This document shows positions 7,349 through 14,425 of a DNA stretch of 64,000 nucleotides, in pieces (position 1 is the stretch's first letter; each line of letters opens with the position of its first letter). Source of the stretch: Pukyongia sp. (GTDB lineage: Bacteria > Bacteroidota > Bacteroidia > Flavobacteriales > Flavobacteriaceae). The position numbers were made by a program, and so were the translations under genes. The stretch lies in contig JASBSY010000006.1 in NCBI GenBank assembly GCA_030148705.1, positions 124,001-188,000 of the forward strand. The letters run 5' to 3'. Under the pieces are notes generated by a model. That model saw nothing but the letters and a program-made list of their open reading frames with translations. It searched no databases and was not told the DNA's origin.

Positions 7349-9886
7349 ATGAATGGCATAGAGAAACTAAAAGAAAATTTGAACGAACAACAGTTGGAAG
7401 CTGTAACAGAAACCGAAGGTTTTGTTAGAGTAATCGCAGGTGCAGGTTCGGGAAAAACAAAAGCTTTGACACAAAGATATGCCTACATTGTTGAAGCGTT
7501 AGGAATAAATTCTTCTAATATCCTTTGTGTGACCTTTACCAACAAGGCTGCACAAGAAATGCGAAAAAGAGTAAAACGTTTAGTCGGAGAAAATTCAGAT
7601 TTAAGTTACATAACCACTTATCACGGATTTTGTGTTCGAGTATTAAGGGAGGACATAAACAAAATCAAATACCCTAAAAACTTTATAATAATGGATGTTG
7701 AAGACCAAAAAACTGTTCTTCGACAAGTTTACAATGAATTGGGTTTAACATCAAAAGTGTTTACTTTCAAACAAGTTTTAAGATATATAAGTAAACAAAA
7801 AACTTCGCAAGAATATCTGCAATATATCCTTGAATCGAAGAAAAAAGAAACTGATAACGAAATAGAAAAAGTCTTTATAAGGTATTTAGAAAAGCAACAA
7901 AGAAATTTCGCTTTAGACTTTGACGATTTACTCAATTTTGCCCTTTACATATTTGTAAATAATCCTGACGTTCTTGAAAAGTGGCAAAATAGATTACACT
8001 ACATTCAAGTTGACGAAACTCAAGATAGTTCGCAAAAACAATTTATGCTAATTGAGATGTTGTCTCAGTTCCATAAAAATCTTTTCGTTGTTGGTGACCC
8101 AGACCAAACCATATACGAATGGAGAGGTGCGAAACCTGAAATTTTGGTTGATTTTGATAAACAATTTGTTGATTCAAAAACAATAATTATGAATCAAAAT
8201 TATCGTTCAACTCCAAATATTTTAAGTCTCGGTAATCATATAATTAAAAACAACAAAATTCGAGTAGATAAGGATATGTTTACTCAAAATCCAGAAGGTG
8301 TTGAAGTTGTTCACTTTCACGGAGAGAATGACTACGAAGAAGGGTTATGGGTCGTAAATGAAGTCAAAAGACTTGTAAATGATGAAAATTGCAAATATTC
8401 AGATTTTGCAATACTATATAGAGCAAATCATATTTCACGTAGCATTGAACAATCGTTAATCAGAGAAAATATTCCTTATTCAGTTTTTGGAGGTATTCGA
8501 TTCTTTGAGCGTAAAGAAATTAAAGATGTCTTAGCATATTTACGATTGATTGAATTTGAAGATGATTTTTCCTTCTTGAGAATTGTAAATACCCCAAGCA
8601 GAGGTTTAGGAAAAAAATTCATTGAAAATGTCGCAAAAATTGCTGAAAAAGAAAGTATTTCTCTTTATTCAGCTTTACAACAAAACATAACGCAAAAAGA
8701 TTTAAGTCGTAAAGGAGCGGTTGAATTTATTGAACTTATAGAAAAGTATAAAAAATCAAAAGCAGATTTAATTATTTCGGATTTAGTAAAAGAAATAATG
8801 GACGAAAGCGGTTTATCTGCTTATTACAGGACTGATGGAGACACAGATAGATTAGATAATATCAAAGAACTTCAGAACTCTATAATTCTATTAGAAACAC
8901 AAGATGAAGAACCAATAAACCTTACTGAATATTTGCAAGAAATTGCTCTATACACAGATATGGATATTGAAGATGATAGAAATGACCGAGTTAAATTAAT
9001 GACTATTCACACTTCCAAAGGATTAGAATTTCCTTATGTTTTTCTTTGTGGCTTCACAGAAGGTGTATTACCAAGTGCAATGTCAATTAAAGAAAGAAGA
9101 GCAAAAGCAATTGAAGAAGAAAGACGTTTAACTTATGTTGCAATTACAAGAGCCGAAAAAGCATTTTATATGACTGAATCAGAAGGATTCAATTTTAGTA
9201 CAGGTTTAAATAAATATCCTTCTCGTTTTTTATTTGAAATAAGCGACAATTATTTTGTGCGAAGAGGAGAATTAAGTCAAGAAATCATAAATGAAGCTAA
9301 AGAACAACTTAAACTTGATGCAAGTCGACAATTTATTCAAAAGAAATTTGACGTTGGAGATTTGGTAAATCACTTGATTTGGAAACAAGGTAAAGTAATT
9401 GAGGTAAATGAAGAAAAAGGAGAATATCAAATTGAGTTTATCGAAACAGGAAAAACTAAACCAATAAATTTTGAATTTAGAGGTTTAACAAAAATCGAAA
9501 AACCAACTGAACTGACGGAAGAAGAAAAGATTGAAAAATCTAAATCTGATGATGATTGGAATGCATTTGTGGAAAACGATATTCAAATTAATGAAACTAA
9601 GAAAACACAAATAACAGAGCCAAAAGAAAATAGTACGGAAGAAAAAAAAGATTTAATTAGAAAAAGAATTGCTGATTTAAAAGTAGAAAAATCAGAACTT
9701 GAAAAAACTAAATCGGAGTTAAAGACTGATTCGGAAATTTCAGAAAATGGTGCTGAAGAAATAGAAAAAATTGAGGAAAAAATACTAAGCCCAACAACGT
9801 ATAAAAGTAATGGCGGGAATAGTGCTAAACCCAAAGAAAAAGATAAAAACAATTTATGGTCCAAACTGAAAGGCTTGTGGTCTTAA
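7349..9886 (+). CDS. UvrD/PcrA-type superfamily 1 DNA helicase (cassette 3)
   Basis: A 845-residue 3'-5' SF1A helicase with all core motifs: Q motif LNEQQLEAV (11-19), Walker A GAGSGKT (31-37), Ia TFTNKAA (62-68), Ib TTYHGF (89-94), II VDETQD (221-226), III GDPDQTIYEWRGA (249-261), IV NYRS (284-287), V IHTSKGLEF (553-561), VI RRLTYVAITRAEK (592-604). Residues about 666-718 form a Tudor-like PcrA C-terminal module (DVGDLVNHLIWKQGKVIEV). The remaining tail is Lys/Glu-rich coiled coil. The last 32 codons lie inside attC-like site 3, so the tail KGLWS-end is encoded by recombination-site DNA. It is strongly AT-rich, unlike the flanking housekeeping genes, and is an extra copy rather than the likely chromosomal uvrD. 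As a cassette of 2.6 kb it is unusually long. UvrD-like helicases are frequent in phage-defence systems, but no partner nuclease is adjacent. Confidence 0.93.
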   Translation: MNGIEKLKENLNEQQLEAVTETEGFVRVIAGAGSGKTKALTQRYAYIVEALGINSSNILCVTFTNKAAQEMRKRVKRLVGENSDLSYITTYHGFCVRVLREDINKIKYPKNFIIMDVEDQKTVLRQVYNELGLTSKVFTFKQVLRYISKQKTSQEYLQYILESKKKETDNEIEKVFIRYLEKQQRNFALDFDDLLNFALYIFVNNPDVLEKWQNRLHYIQVDETQDSSQKQFMLIEMLSQFHKNLFVVGDPDQTIYEWRGAKPEILVDFDKQFVDSKTIIMNQNYRSTPNILSLGNHIIKNNKIRVDKDMFTQNPEGVEVVHFHGENDYEEGLWVVNEVKRLVNDENCKYSDFAILYRANHISRSIEQSLIRENIPYSVFGGIRFFERKEIKDVLAYLRLIEFEDDFSFLRIVNTPSRGLGKKFIENVAKIAEKESISLYSALQQNITQKDLSRKGAVEFIELIEKYKKSKADLIISDLVKEIMDESGLSAYYRTDGDTDRLDNIKELQNSIILLETQDEEPINLTEYLQEIALYTDMDIEDDRNDRVKLMTIHTSKGLEFPYVFLCGFTEGVLPSAMSIKERRAKAIEEERRLTYVAITRAEKAFYMTESEGFNFSTGLNKYPSRFLFEISDNYFVRRGELSQEIINEAKEQLKLDASRQFIQKKFDVGDLVNHLIWKQGKVIEVNEEKGEYQIEFIETGKTKPINFEFRGLTKIEKPTELTEEEKIEKSKSDDDWNAFVENDIQINETKKTQITEPKENSTEEKKDLIRKRIADLKVEKSELEKTKSELKTDSEISENGAEEIEKIEEKILSPTTYKSNGGNSAKPKEKDKNNLWSKLKGLWS

Positions 9887-9918
9887 ACCACCACTACTCT
9901 TATACAAGACCGTTGTGA
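9789..9918 (+). repeat. attC-like site 3 (end of UvrD cassette)
   Basis: GCCCAAC (9789-9795) to GTTGTGA (9912-9918), 130 bp, the same length as site 5. TATAAAAGTAATGGCGG (9800-9816) pairs with CCACCACTACTCTTATA (9888-9904) with 14 of 17 positions matched; AACG/CGTT flank the arms. Its left half is translated as the end of the helicase, and the helicase stop (9884-9886) is just before the right arm. Confidence 0.72.
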
Positions 9919-9938
9919 TGCATTTATAATATACTAAA

Positions 9939-10631
9939 ATGGAAAAATTTATAATCGAAATAATAATTGAGGTCATTTTATTTCTATCTATCTCATATCT
10001 TCTTTATTATAAATCTTTTTTAAAAGAAATTGGTAAACAAAATGCACAAATTATTACACGCCAAGAATTAATTGAAATTGAAGAAAATGTTAAACAAGAA
10101 TTTAGGCTAGAATTAGCAAATCTCAGGTCAGAAATGTCTAAGAACAATATTTCATATCAAATTGGTCTCGCAGAATTAACCAAAATGCGGTTTATTAAAG
10201 TTGAAGACTTTATTCTAAAACTAATCACTTTACAAGACTATATTACTGAAAATATGTTCTGGGTTGATGAAGAAAATTACGAATTAAATAAAAAAGAATT
10301 TAGGAGTCATTATAAAAAAGCAGATCGGAGTCGAAAAGTTTGCTCATTATACTTGCCTGATAATCTTATAACCAACATAATAGATGTTATGAATAATACT
10401 CATGAGGCTTATATATCATTCATAAAAATTTACCATACCAATCCAGATAAATTTGGAGATATACCCATATGGAATAATACTGCTCAAAATCTCAAAAATA
10501 AATTGAGTAACGAAAATTTTCAAGCCTATGAAAAGCTAAATGAAAAGATAAACGGTTTTCCATTGATTCTTAAAAAATTATCAGATGAGTTGAAGAATAC
10601 AATAATTTTTAAAAACATTGATGCAACCTAA
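9939..10631 (+). CDS. Membrane-anchored coiled-coil protein (cassette 4)
   Basis: A 230-residue protein of unknown family. Residues 5-25 (IIEIIIEVILFLSISYLLYY) form an N-terminal membrane anchor. Residues about 35-70 are a heptad-like coiled coil (ELIEIEENVKQEFRLELANL), followed by a helical cytoplasmic or periplasmic domain. The ATG at 9939 is 26 bp after the cassette border and no Shine-Dalgarno sequence is evident. It has no promoter box of its own and is likely co-expressed with the helicase. The layout (one membrane anchor, coiled coil, soluble domain) is like the protein in cassette 6. A membrane effector for the helicase cassette is possible but unproven. Confidence 0.65.
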   Translation: MEKFIIEIIIEVILFLSISYLLYYKSFLKEIGKQNAQIITRQELIEIEENVKQEFRLELANLRSEMSKNNISYQIGLAELTKMRFIKVEDFILKLITLQDYITENMFWVDEENYELNKKEFRSHYKKADRSRKVCSLYLPDNLITNIIDVMNNTHEAYISFIKIYHTNPDKFGDIPIWNNTAQNLKNKLSNENFQAYEKLNEKINGFPLILKKLSDELKNTIIFKNIDAT

Positions 10632-10636
10632 ACGCA

Positions 10637-10859
10637 TCACAACATTCACTATCGCAAATTTTTGACTTTCCGAATCACAAATGGCGTAGAGCCCCAAACA
10701 CTTTAGTGATGTGACGGCCAACAAATAAAATATTATCCATATCGATTTTTTCCTATCTTTGAGACTCTCCCCTGTTATTTTTTGATGGTTATTGCTGTGG
10801 TCTTTTGGGCTGAGGGCCTAGGGTATCGTTGAAGAATATGGTGATATAACACGTTGTAA
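10637..10859 (+). repeat. attC-like site 4 containing left-flank repeat copy C
   Basis: Bounded by TCACAAC (10637-10643) and GTTGTAA (10853-10859), 223 bp. About 85% identical to site 2 over its full length, including the first 35 bases after the end motif, the degenerate lipocalin-gene tail (in-frame SDVTANK then TAA) and the promoter box TATCTTTG at 10754-10761. Confidence 0.6.
10754..10761 (+). promoter_or_regulatory. Promoter -7 box in flank copy C, drives the exonuclease cassette
   Basis: TATCTTTG, third copy of the same promoter, 124 bp before the start codon at 10885. Confidence 0.6.
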
Positions 10860-10884
10860 ACAATGCTGAACAAACCAAGAACCA

Positions 10885-11745
10885 ATGAATGAATTTTACG
10901 TTTTAGATGTCGAAACAGCAAATGCGGACTATTCAAGTATTTGCCAAATTGGACTCGCAAAGTTTGAAAACGGAGAACTAACCGAAAAGTGGGAATCGCT
11001 AATCGACCCAGATGACTACTTTGACGGAATGAACATTTCTATTCACGGAATTACGGAAAAAATGGTTCAAGGCTCACCGACATTTGAACAAATCTATCCA
11101 AAGTTAAAAGACCTTTTGGAAAATAAAATTGTCGGACATCATATGCCATTTGACCGAATTGCAATAAATCGAGCGTGTGCACTTGCCGAATTGGAATTGA
11201 TAGAAACAAATTGGCTCGATTCGGCAAAAATTGTACGACGGACTTGGGAACAGTTTGCATATTCAGGTTTTGGACTTGCCAATGTTGCGAATCATTTGGA
11301 AATTGAATTTGAGCACCATAACGCTTTACAAGATGCAATCGCAACTGGAAAAGTAATGCTAAAGGCATTTGAAAAAAGCGAAATGAATTTAGAAGATTGG
11401 CTTTCCAGAGTTAAAAAACCAATTAACACTTATGCAAATGGTTCTACAAGTATAAAACTCGACGGAAATCCAGAAGGACCACTTTACGGAGAACATATTG
11501 TTTTTACTGGAGCTTTAATGATACCAAGAGCCGAAGCTGGAAAAATTGCTGCCGATTTAGGTTGTAATGTTTCAAATTCGGTCACTAAAAAAACTACAAT
11601 GTTAGTTGTCGGAATTCAAGACACAACAAAACTTGCAAGCTATTCAAAAAGTTCTAAACACAGAAAAGCGGAGGAATTAATAAATAAAGGAATCGAAATT
11701 AGAATATTATCCGAAAATGACTTTGGAGCAATAACAAATGACTAA
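10885..11745 (+). CDS. DnaQ-like 3'-5' exonuclease with C-terminal BRCT domain (cassette 5)
   Basis: A 286-residue protein with two domains. Residues 1-165 are a DEDDh exonuclease: Asp8 and Glu10 in VLDVETAN (motif I), Asp90 in GHHMPFDRIAI (motif II), and His145 and Asp150 in HHNALQDA (motif III) are all present, so it should be active on single-stranded or mismatched 3' ends. Residues about 198-281 are a BRCT domain of the DNA-ligase type (HIVFTGALMIPRAEA, then GCNVSNSVTKKTTMLVVG). Exonuclease-BRCT fusions occur as accessory DNA-repair proteins in bacteria; BRCT usually recognises DNA ends or phosphorylated partners. Acquired composition. The stop at 11745 is 8 bp before the cassette-end palindrome. 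Confidence 0.9.
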   Translation: MNEFYVLDVETANADYSSICQIGLAKFENGELTEKWESLIDPDDYFDGMNISIHGITEKMVQGSPTFEQIYPKLKDLLENKIVGHHMPFDRIAINRACALAELELIETNWLDSAKIVRRTWEQFAYSGFGLANVANHLEIEFEHHNALQDAIATGKVMLKAFEKSEMNLEDWLSRVKKPINTYANGSTSIKLDGNPEGPLYGEHIVFTGALMIPRAEAGKIAADLGCNVSNSVTKKTTMLVVGIQDTTKLASYSKSSKHRKAEELINKGIEIRILSENDFGAITND

Positions 11746-11755
11746 AAAGCACAGT

Positions 11756-11885
11756 TTACAACAACGCATATAGCTTATGGCGGGTGAACGGCTGCCAGCA
11801 AGGTTTTCGCTCCGTAGCCAGCTTTGGTTTCGGTGGACAGGAAAGTGCTTCGAAACCGCCACAAGCCATATGCAAACCGTTGTAA
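11756..11885 (+). repeat. attC-like site 5 (end of exonuclease cassette)
   Basis: TTACAAC (11756-11762) to GTTGTAA (11879-11885), 130 bp. CATATAGCTTATGGCGG (11767-11783) pairs with CCGCCACAAGCCATATG (11856-11872), 15 of 17 positions matched, with AACG and CCGTT outside. It shares the AACG-n-TATGGCGGG layout with site 3. This is the clearest hairpin of the array. Confidence 0.75.
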
Positions 11886-11922
11886 GCAAGCGAAGACAAT
11901 CGCGAACTTGAATTAAAAATAG

Positions 11923-12861
11923 ATGGAAGTAATAAACTCATTTTTCAAAAATGTAAAAGACAAACTTACAAATCCATATTTTGGAACTTTTATTCTGGTT
12001 CTGTTGTTTCATCATTGGGAATTATTGTATATCATTTTCAATTTTGATGAAAATGTGAGTCTTGATGTTAAATTAAAATCTATTAAAAAATATATTTCAA
12101 TTAACATCACTTTTGAAAGCGTAATGTATGATGCATTATGGGCATTAATTTTAATGTTAGCTGGTTATTTAATTATTGTTATTACGCGGAGTATTGTTTT
12201 GTGGGTAGAATTTTGGCTTATGCCGTTCATTACCGGAAAAATCATCAATAAAAACGTTGTTAAAAAAGAAGAATATGACAAAGCGGTTAAAGAGCGTGAA
12301 GAATATTTTGACCAATATGAGGAACAAAGAGAAAACGTAAGAACTTTTTCGAAAACAATAGATGAGCAGACAGAGCAAATAAAAGAGAAAGATAAAAACT
12401 TACTTGAACAGACTAAAACCATAAGCCTAACAGTCAAAGAATTAGAATCGACCAAGAGCGAATTAGAAAAATCTTTAAATGATGCATCTTCTAAAGCTGA
12501 CAAGATTGAATCGTTAAACGATTCTTTAGCCGAACTTCAGAAATATAACAATTATATTACTGACAAAGCCAGTAAATTTGAGCATTTACACTTTAGTGAA
12601 GAGAATCGAAATTTTTATTCATCAATAGATAAGTTTCCACCAGAAGTAATCAATAAAGTCAAAGAATTAAAAAAAGATAACAAGTTAAAATTATTCATTC
12701 AAGTTGGTAGTTTTTATGAGCACGGAGGTTCTATGGGTGGTGAAGTAATTACCGAAATGATAAATAGAGAGCTTGTATTTGAAAGAGGCTCACGTGAGGA
12801 CCTAACACCTGTAGGAAAGATTATTTATGAATACCGGAAAGTTCTATTAGAAACTGAATGA
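11923..12861 (+). CDS. Two-pass membrane protein with long coiled coil (cassette 6)
   Basis: A 312-residue protein of unknown family. Two membrane segments lie at about residues 17-36 (YFGTFILVLLFHHWELLYII) and 69-95 (ALWALILMLAGYLIIVITR). Residues about 115-220 are an extended coiled coil rich in Glu, Lys and Thr. A compact C-terminal domain (about 225-312) contains VGSFYEHGGSMGGEV and ends with a winged-helix-like helix (LTPVGKIIYEYRKVLLE). Cassette 6 lies behind site 5 with no promoter box, so it is probably co-expressed with the exonuclease. Membrane plus coiled-coil plus C-terminal sensing domain is a common shape for phage-defence effectors; this is inference only. Confidence 0.65.
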   Translation: MEVINSFFKNVKDKLTNPYFGTFILVLLFHHWELLYIIFNFDENVSLDVKLKSIKKYISINITFESVMYDALWALILMLAGYLIIVITRSIVLWVEFWLMPFITGKIINKNVVKKEEYDKAVKEREEYFDQYEEQRENVRTFSKTIDEQTEQIKEKDKNLLEQTKTISLTVKELESTKSELEKSLNDASSKADKIESLNDSLAELQKYNNYITDKASKFEHLHFSEENRNFYSSIDKFPPEVINKVKELKKDNKLKLFIQVGSFYEHGGSMGGEVITEMINRELVFERGSREDLTPVGKIIYEYRKVLLETE

Positions 12862-12881
12862 AATAGCTGGTAAAAACGCCA

Positions 12882-12920
12882 GCTTACAACATCGGTTATA
12901 GCAAATGCGAACTAACGTAT
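12882..12920 (+). repeat. Truncated attC-like site 6 at the right end of the array
   Basis: GCTTACAAC (12882-12890) closes cassette 6 and is followed by ATCGGTTATAGCAAATGCG, the same start as site 1 (ATCGGCTATACCGC). No matching right arm ending in GTT is found downstream, so the site has lost its right half or the array was cut here. A small stem AGCTGG/CCAGCT directly precedes it. Confidence 0.55.
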
Positions 12921-13024
12921 TAAATATAAAGATATTACACCTAAATAATTTACCGTAGGAGGTCAAGAATGCCTAATTATTTATGATTTTGTTAATAGAA
13001 AAAACATTATCTTTATTAATAACT

Positions 13025-13243
13025 ATGAGCAATAAAAACGACGACTTTTTTGATGGCTGGGCAGGAATATTTTTGGGCGTTTTGGCTATTCTTGCTATAA
13101 AATCTATTTTCGAAGATGACAATAGTAAAATTATATCCAAACAAGGCCGTAATTTTCTGTTAGATGACGAAAAGATGAAAGATATTAATGCAGAAATTTT
13201 AAAGTCCGAAAATAATAGTGGCCATAACGAAATCTACATTTAA
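13025..13243 (+). CDS. Small membrane-associated hypothetical protein
   Basis: A 72-residue protein from the ATG at 13025 (MSNKNDDFFDGWAGIFLG). An upstream ATG at 12983 would add 14 hydrophobic residues. Residues about 12-25 (AGIFLGVLAILAIK) form one membrane segment, followed by a short acidic tail. The next gene starts 5 bp after its stop, so the two form an operon. AT-rich like the cassettes. An AGGAGG at 12957-12962 precedes a five-codon open frame at 12969-12986 that overlaps the 12983 start. It may be a leader, or chance in decayed site DNA. No family recognised. Confidence 0.5.
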   Translation: MSNKNDDFFDGWAGIFLGVLAILAIKSIFEDDNSKIISKQGRNFLLDDEKMKDINAEILKSENNSGHNEIYI

Positions 13244-13248
13244 AACTA

Positions 13249-14301
13249 ATGGACTTATCATTAGGCTTCATAGTTGTATTAGTCTTAATCTTGTTTCCAG
13301 GTTTAATCTTTCGAAGACTTTACTTTTACGGTGAATTTTCGAAAGAATTTAAATCTTCTTATAATCTAATCAGTCTTCTGGCAATTTCAACTATCCCAGG
13401 AATTATAAATTTAATTTGTGTTTTTGTATTCTACGACAATCTATTTTCGGCGATTGATATAGGTGAAATTATCGATAAGTTTAAAGATATTAATGACCCC
13501 TCCTTTAAACTACAAGAATCCAATGACACACCAATTAAAAATTTAATCGGATCAAAAGTTGCTCCTTTCATTGGATTTTTATACATCTCAAGTATTCTAT
13601 TTGGTTCAATTTTAGGCAGATTTATTAGAATAACAAATCTTGATAAAAAATTCAAACTACTACGTTTTAAAAATTATTGGTTCTATCTTTTTAATGGTCA
13701 ACCAATTGGTTTCAAAAAAATTCGAGATTTAAAAAAGCGTAATAAAAAACATCTTTTTACTAAGGCAGATATTTTGATTGAATCCGAGAATGAAAACCTT
13801 TTGTACTCTGGTATTGTAGTGGATTACGAATTATACGACAATAGTTGCAAACAATTAAGTAAAATAATGCTACAAAATGCTGAAAGATATAGCCTGAAAG
13901 AAGGGAAAAGAGTTCCAATTCAAATTCCTGGTAATCTCTTAGTTGTAGATTGCTTATCAATGAAAAATATAAACCTCACATATATTTATGAGGAGACAAA
14001 GAGTATTCTTAAATCTAAACTTCCAAATTCAATTGAAATAACATTTGGTTTTATTACGCTTCTTTTAATTCCAATATTCATTTTCAAAGCAGATTCAATT
14101 AATATGGACTTTTATGAAAGTTATTTTAATTTAAAATGGTATCAACAAATCATTGCTTACATTTTAACAATTCAATTCTTAAGCCTGATAAATCCTTTTG
14201 TTAAAAAAGGAAATGAATACAAATACGTAAATCTTAAAAGTATCCTTGCTAGATTAGCTTGGATTGGTTTATTTACACTTATACTATGGCTTACTACTTG
14301 A
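13249..14301 (+). CDS. Multi-pass membrane protein of unknown function
   Basis: A 350-residue protein. Membrane segments are seen at about residues 5-22 (GFIVVLVLILFPGLIFRR), 40-62 (LISLLAISTIPGIINLICVFVF), 102-122, 262-280, 297-313 and 330-348. The N-terminal FPGLIFRRLYFYGEF element looks conserved-protein-like, but I cannot name the family. A soluble stretch between about 130 and 255 lies on one side of the membrane. It is followed by GCACAACACCTCATAGC at 14316-14332, which resembles a cassette end (AAC followed by an attC-like start), although no matching cassette front is found. It may belong to a seventh, broken cassette. Confidence 0.6.
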   Translation: MDLSLGFIVVLVLILFPGLIFRRLYFYGEFSKEFKSSYNLISLLAISTIPGIINLICVFVFYDNLFSAIDIGEIIDKFKDINDPSFKLQESNDTPIKNLIGSKVAPFIGFLYISSILFGSILGRFIRITNLDKKFKLLRFKNYWFYLFNGQPIGFKKIRDLKKRNKKHLFTKADILIESENENLLYSGIVVDYELYDNSCKQLSKIMLQNAERYSLKEGKRVPIQIPGNLLVVDCLSMKNINLTYIYEETKSILKSKLPNSIEITFGFITLLLIPIFIFKADSINMDFYESYFNLKWYQQIIAYILTIQFLSLINPFVKKGNEYKYVNLKSILARLAWIGLFTLILWLTT

Positions 14302-14387
14302 ATTCAAATAATTAAGCACAACACCTCATAGCTCCTTACAATTTGATGTAAAGACACTTCGGTTCGCTCCCAACCCCAAAATTTCAT

Positions 14388-14395
14388 TATCTTTA
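14388..14395 (+). promoter_or_regulatory. Promoter -7 box before the 130-residue membrane protein
   Basis: TATCTTTA, 30 bp upstream of the ATG at 14426. The surrounding sequence (CCCCAAAATTTCATTATC then TTTAATCCACACC) closely resembles that around the box at 15363-15370, about 1 kb away. Confidence 0.6.
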
Positions 14396-14425
14396 ATCCA
14401 CACCTAACTCACTGACTCACAGCTC

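Larger units (their letters stand above)
5519..12890 (+). mobile_element. Array of six integron-like gene cassettes without integrase
   Basis: Cassette borders fall between G and TT at 5518/5519, 6419/6420, 7316/7317, 9912/9913, 10853/10854 and 11879/11880. The first bases of each unit are the reverse complement of bases at the end of the same unit: GTTAGGTGTC with 6240-6249, GTTGGCAAA with 7098-7106, GTTGGGCTTA with 9786-9795, GTTGTGATGC with 10634-10643, GTTGTAAAC with 11754-11762, GTTGTAAGC with 12882-12890. All matches are perfect over 9-10 bases. The ends do not match the start of the next unit beyond AAC/GTT, so these are not simple in-place hairpins. This is the signature of cassettes that circularise and insert at G^TT as in integrons (RYYYAAC...GTTRRRY). 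No integrase gene is in the window, so it resembles a cluster of attC sites lacking an integrase. Base composition is markedly more AT-rich than the flanks. Confidence 0.75.

Noticed and set aside
5371-10853. The three regularly placed repeats as a CRISPR-like or phage-repeat array
   Set aside because: Only three copies, 148-223 bp long, separated by genes of 1.8-3.5 kb, no short spacers and no cas genes.
5519-12890. Inverted ends of units as transposon terminal repeats
   Set aside because: Every unit has different end sequences that match only itself, there are no target duplications and no transposase. Integron-type cassettes explain this better.
12969-12986. Five-codon frame behind AGGAGG as a leader peptide gene
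   Set aside because: Too short to judge, placed in decayed site DNA, and Shine-Dalgarno use is uncommon in this phylum; noted only as a curiosity.
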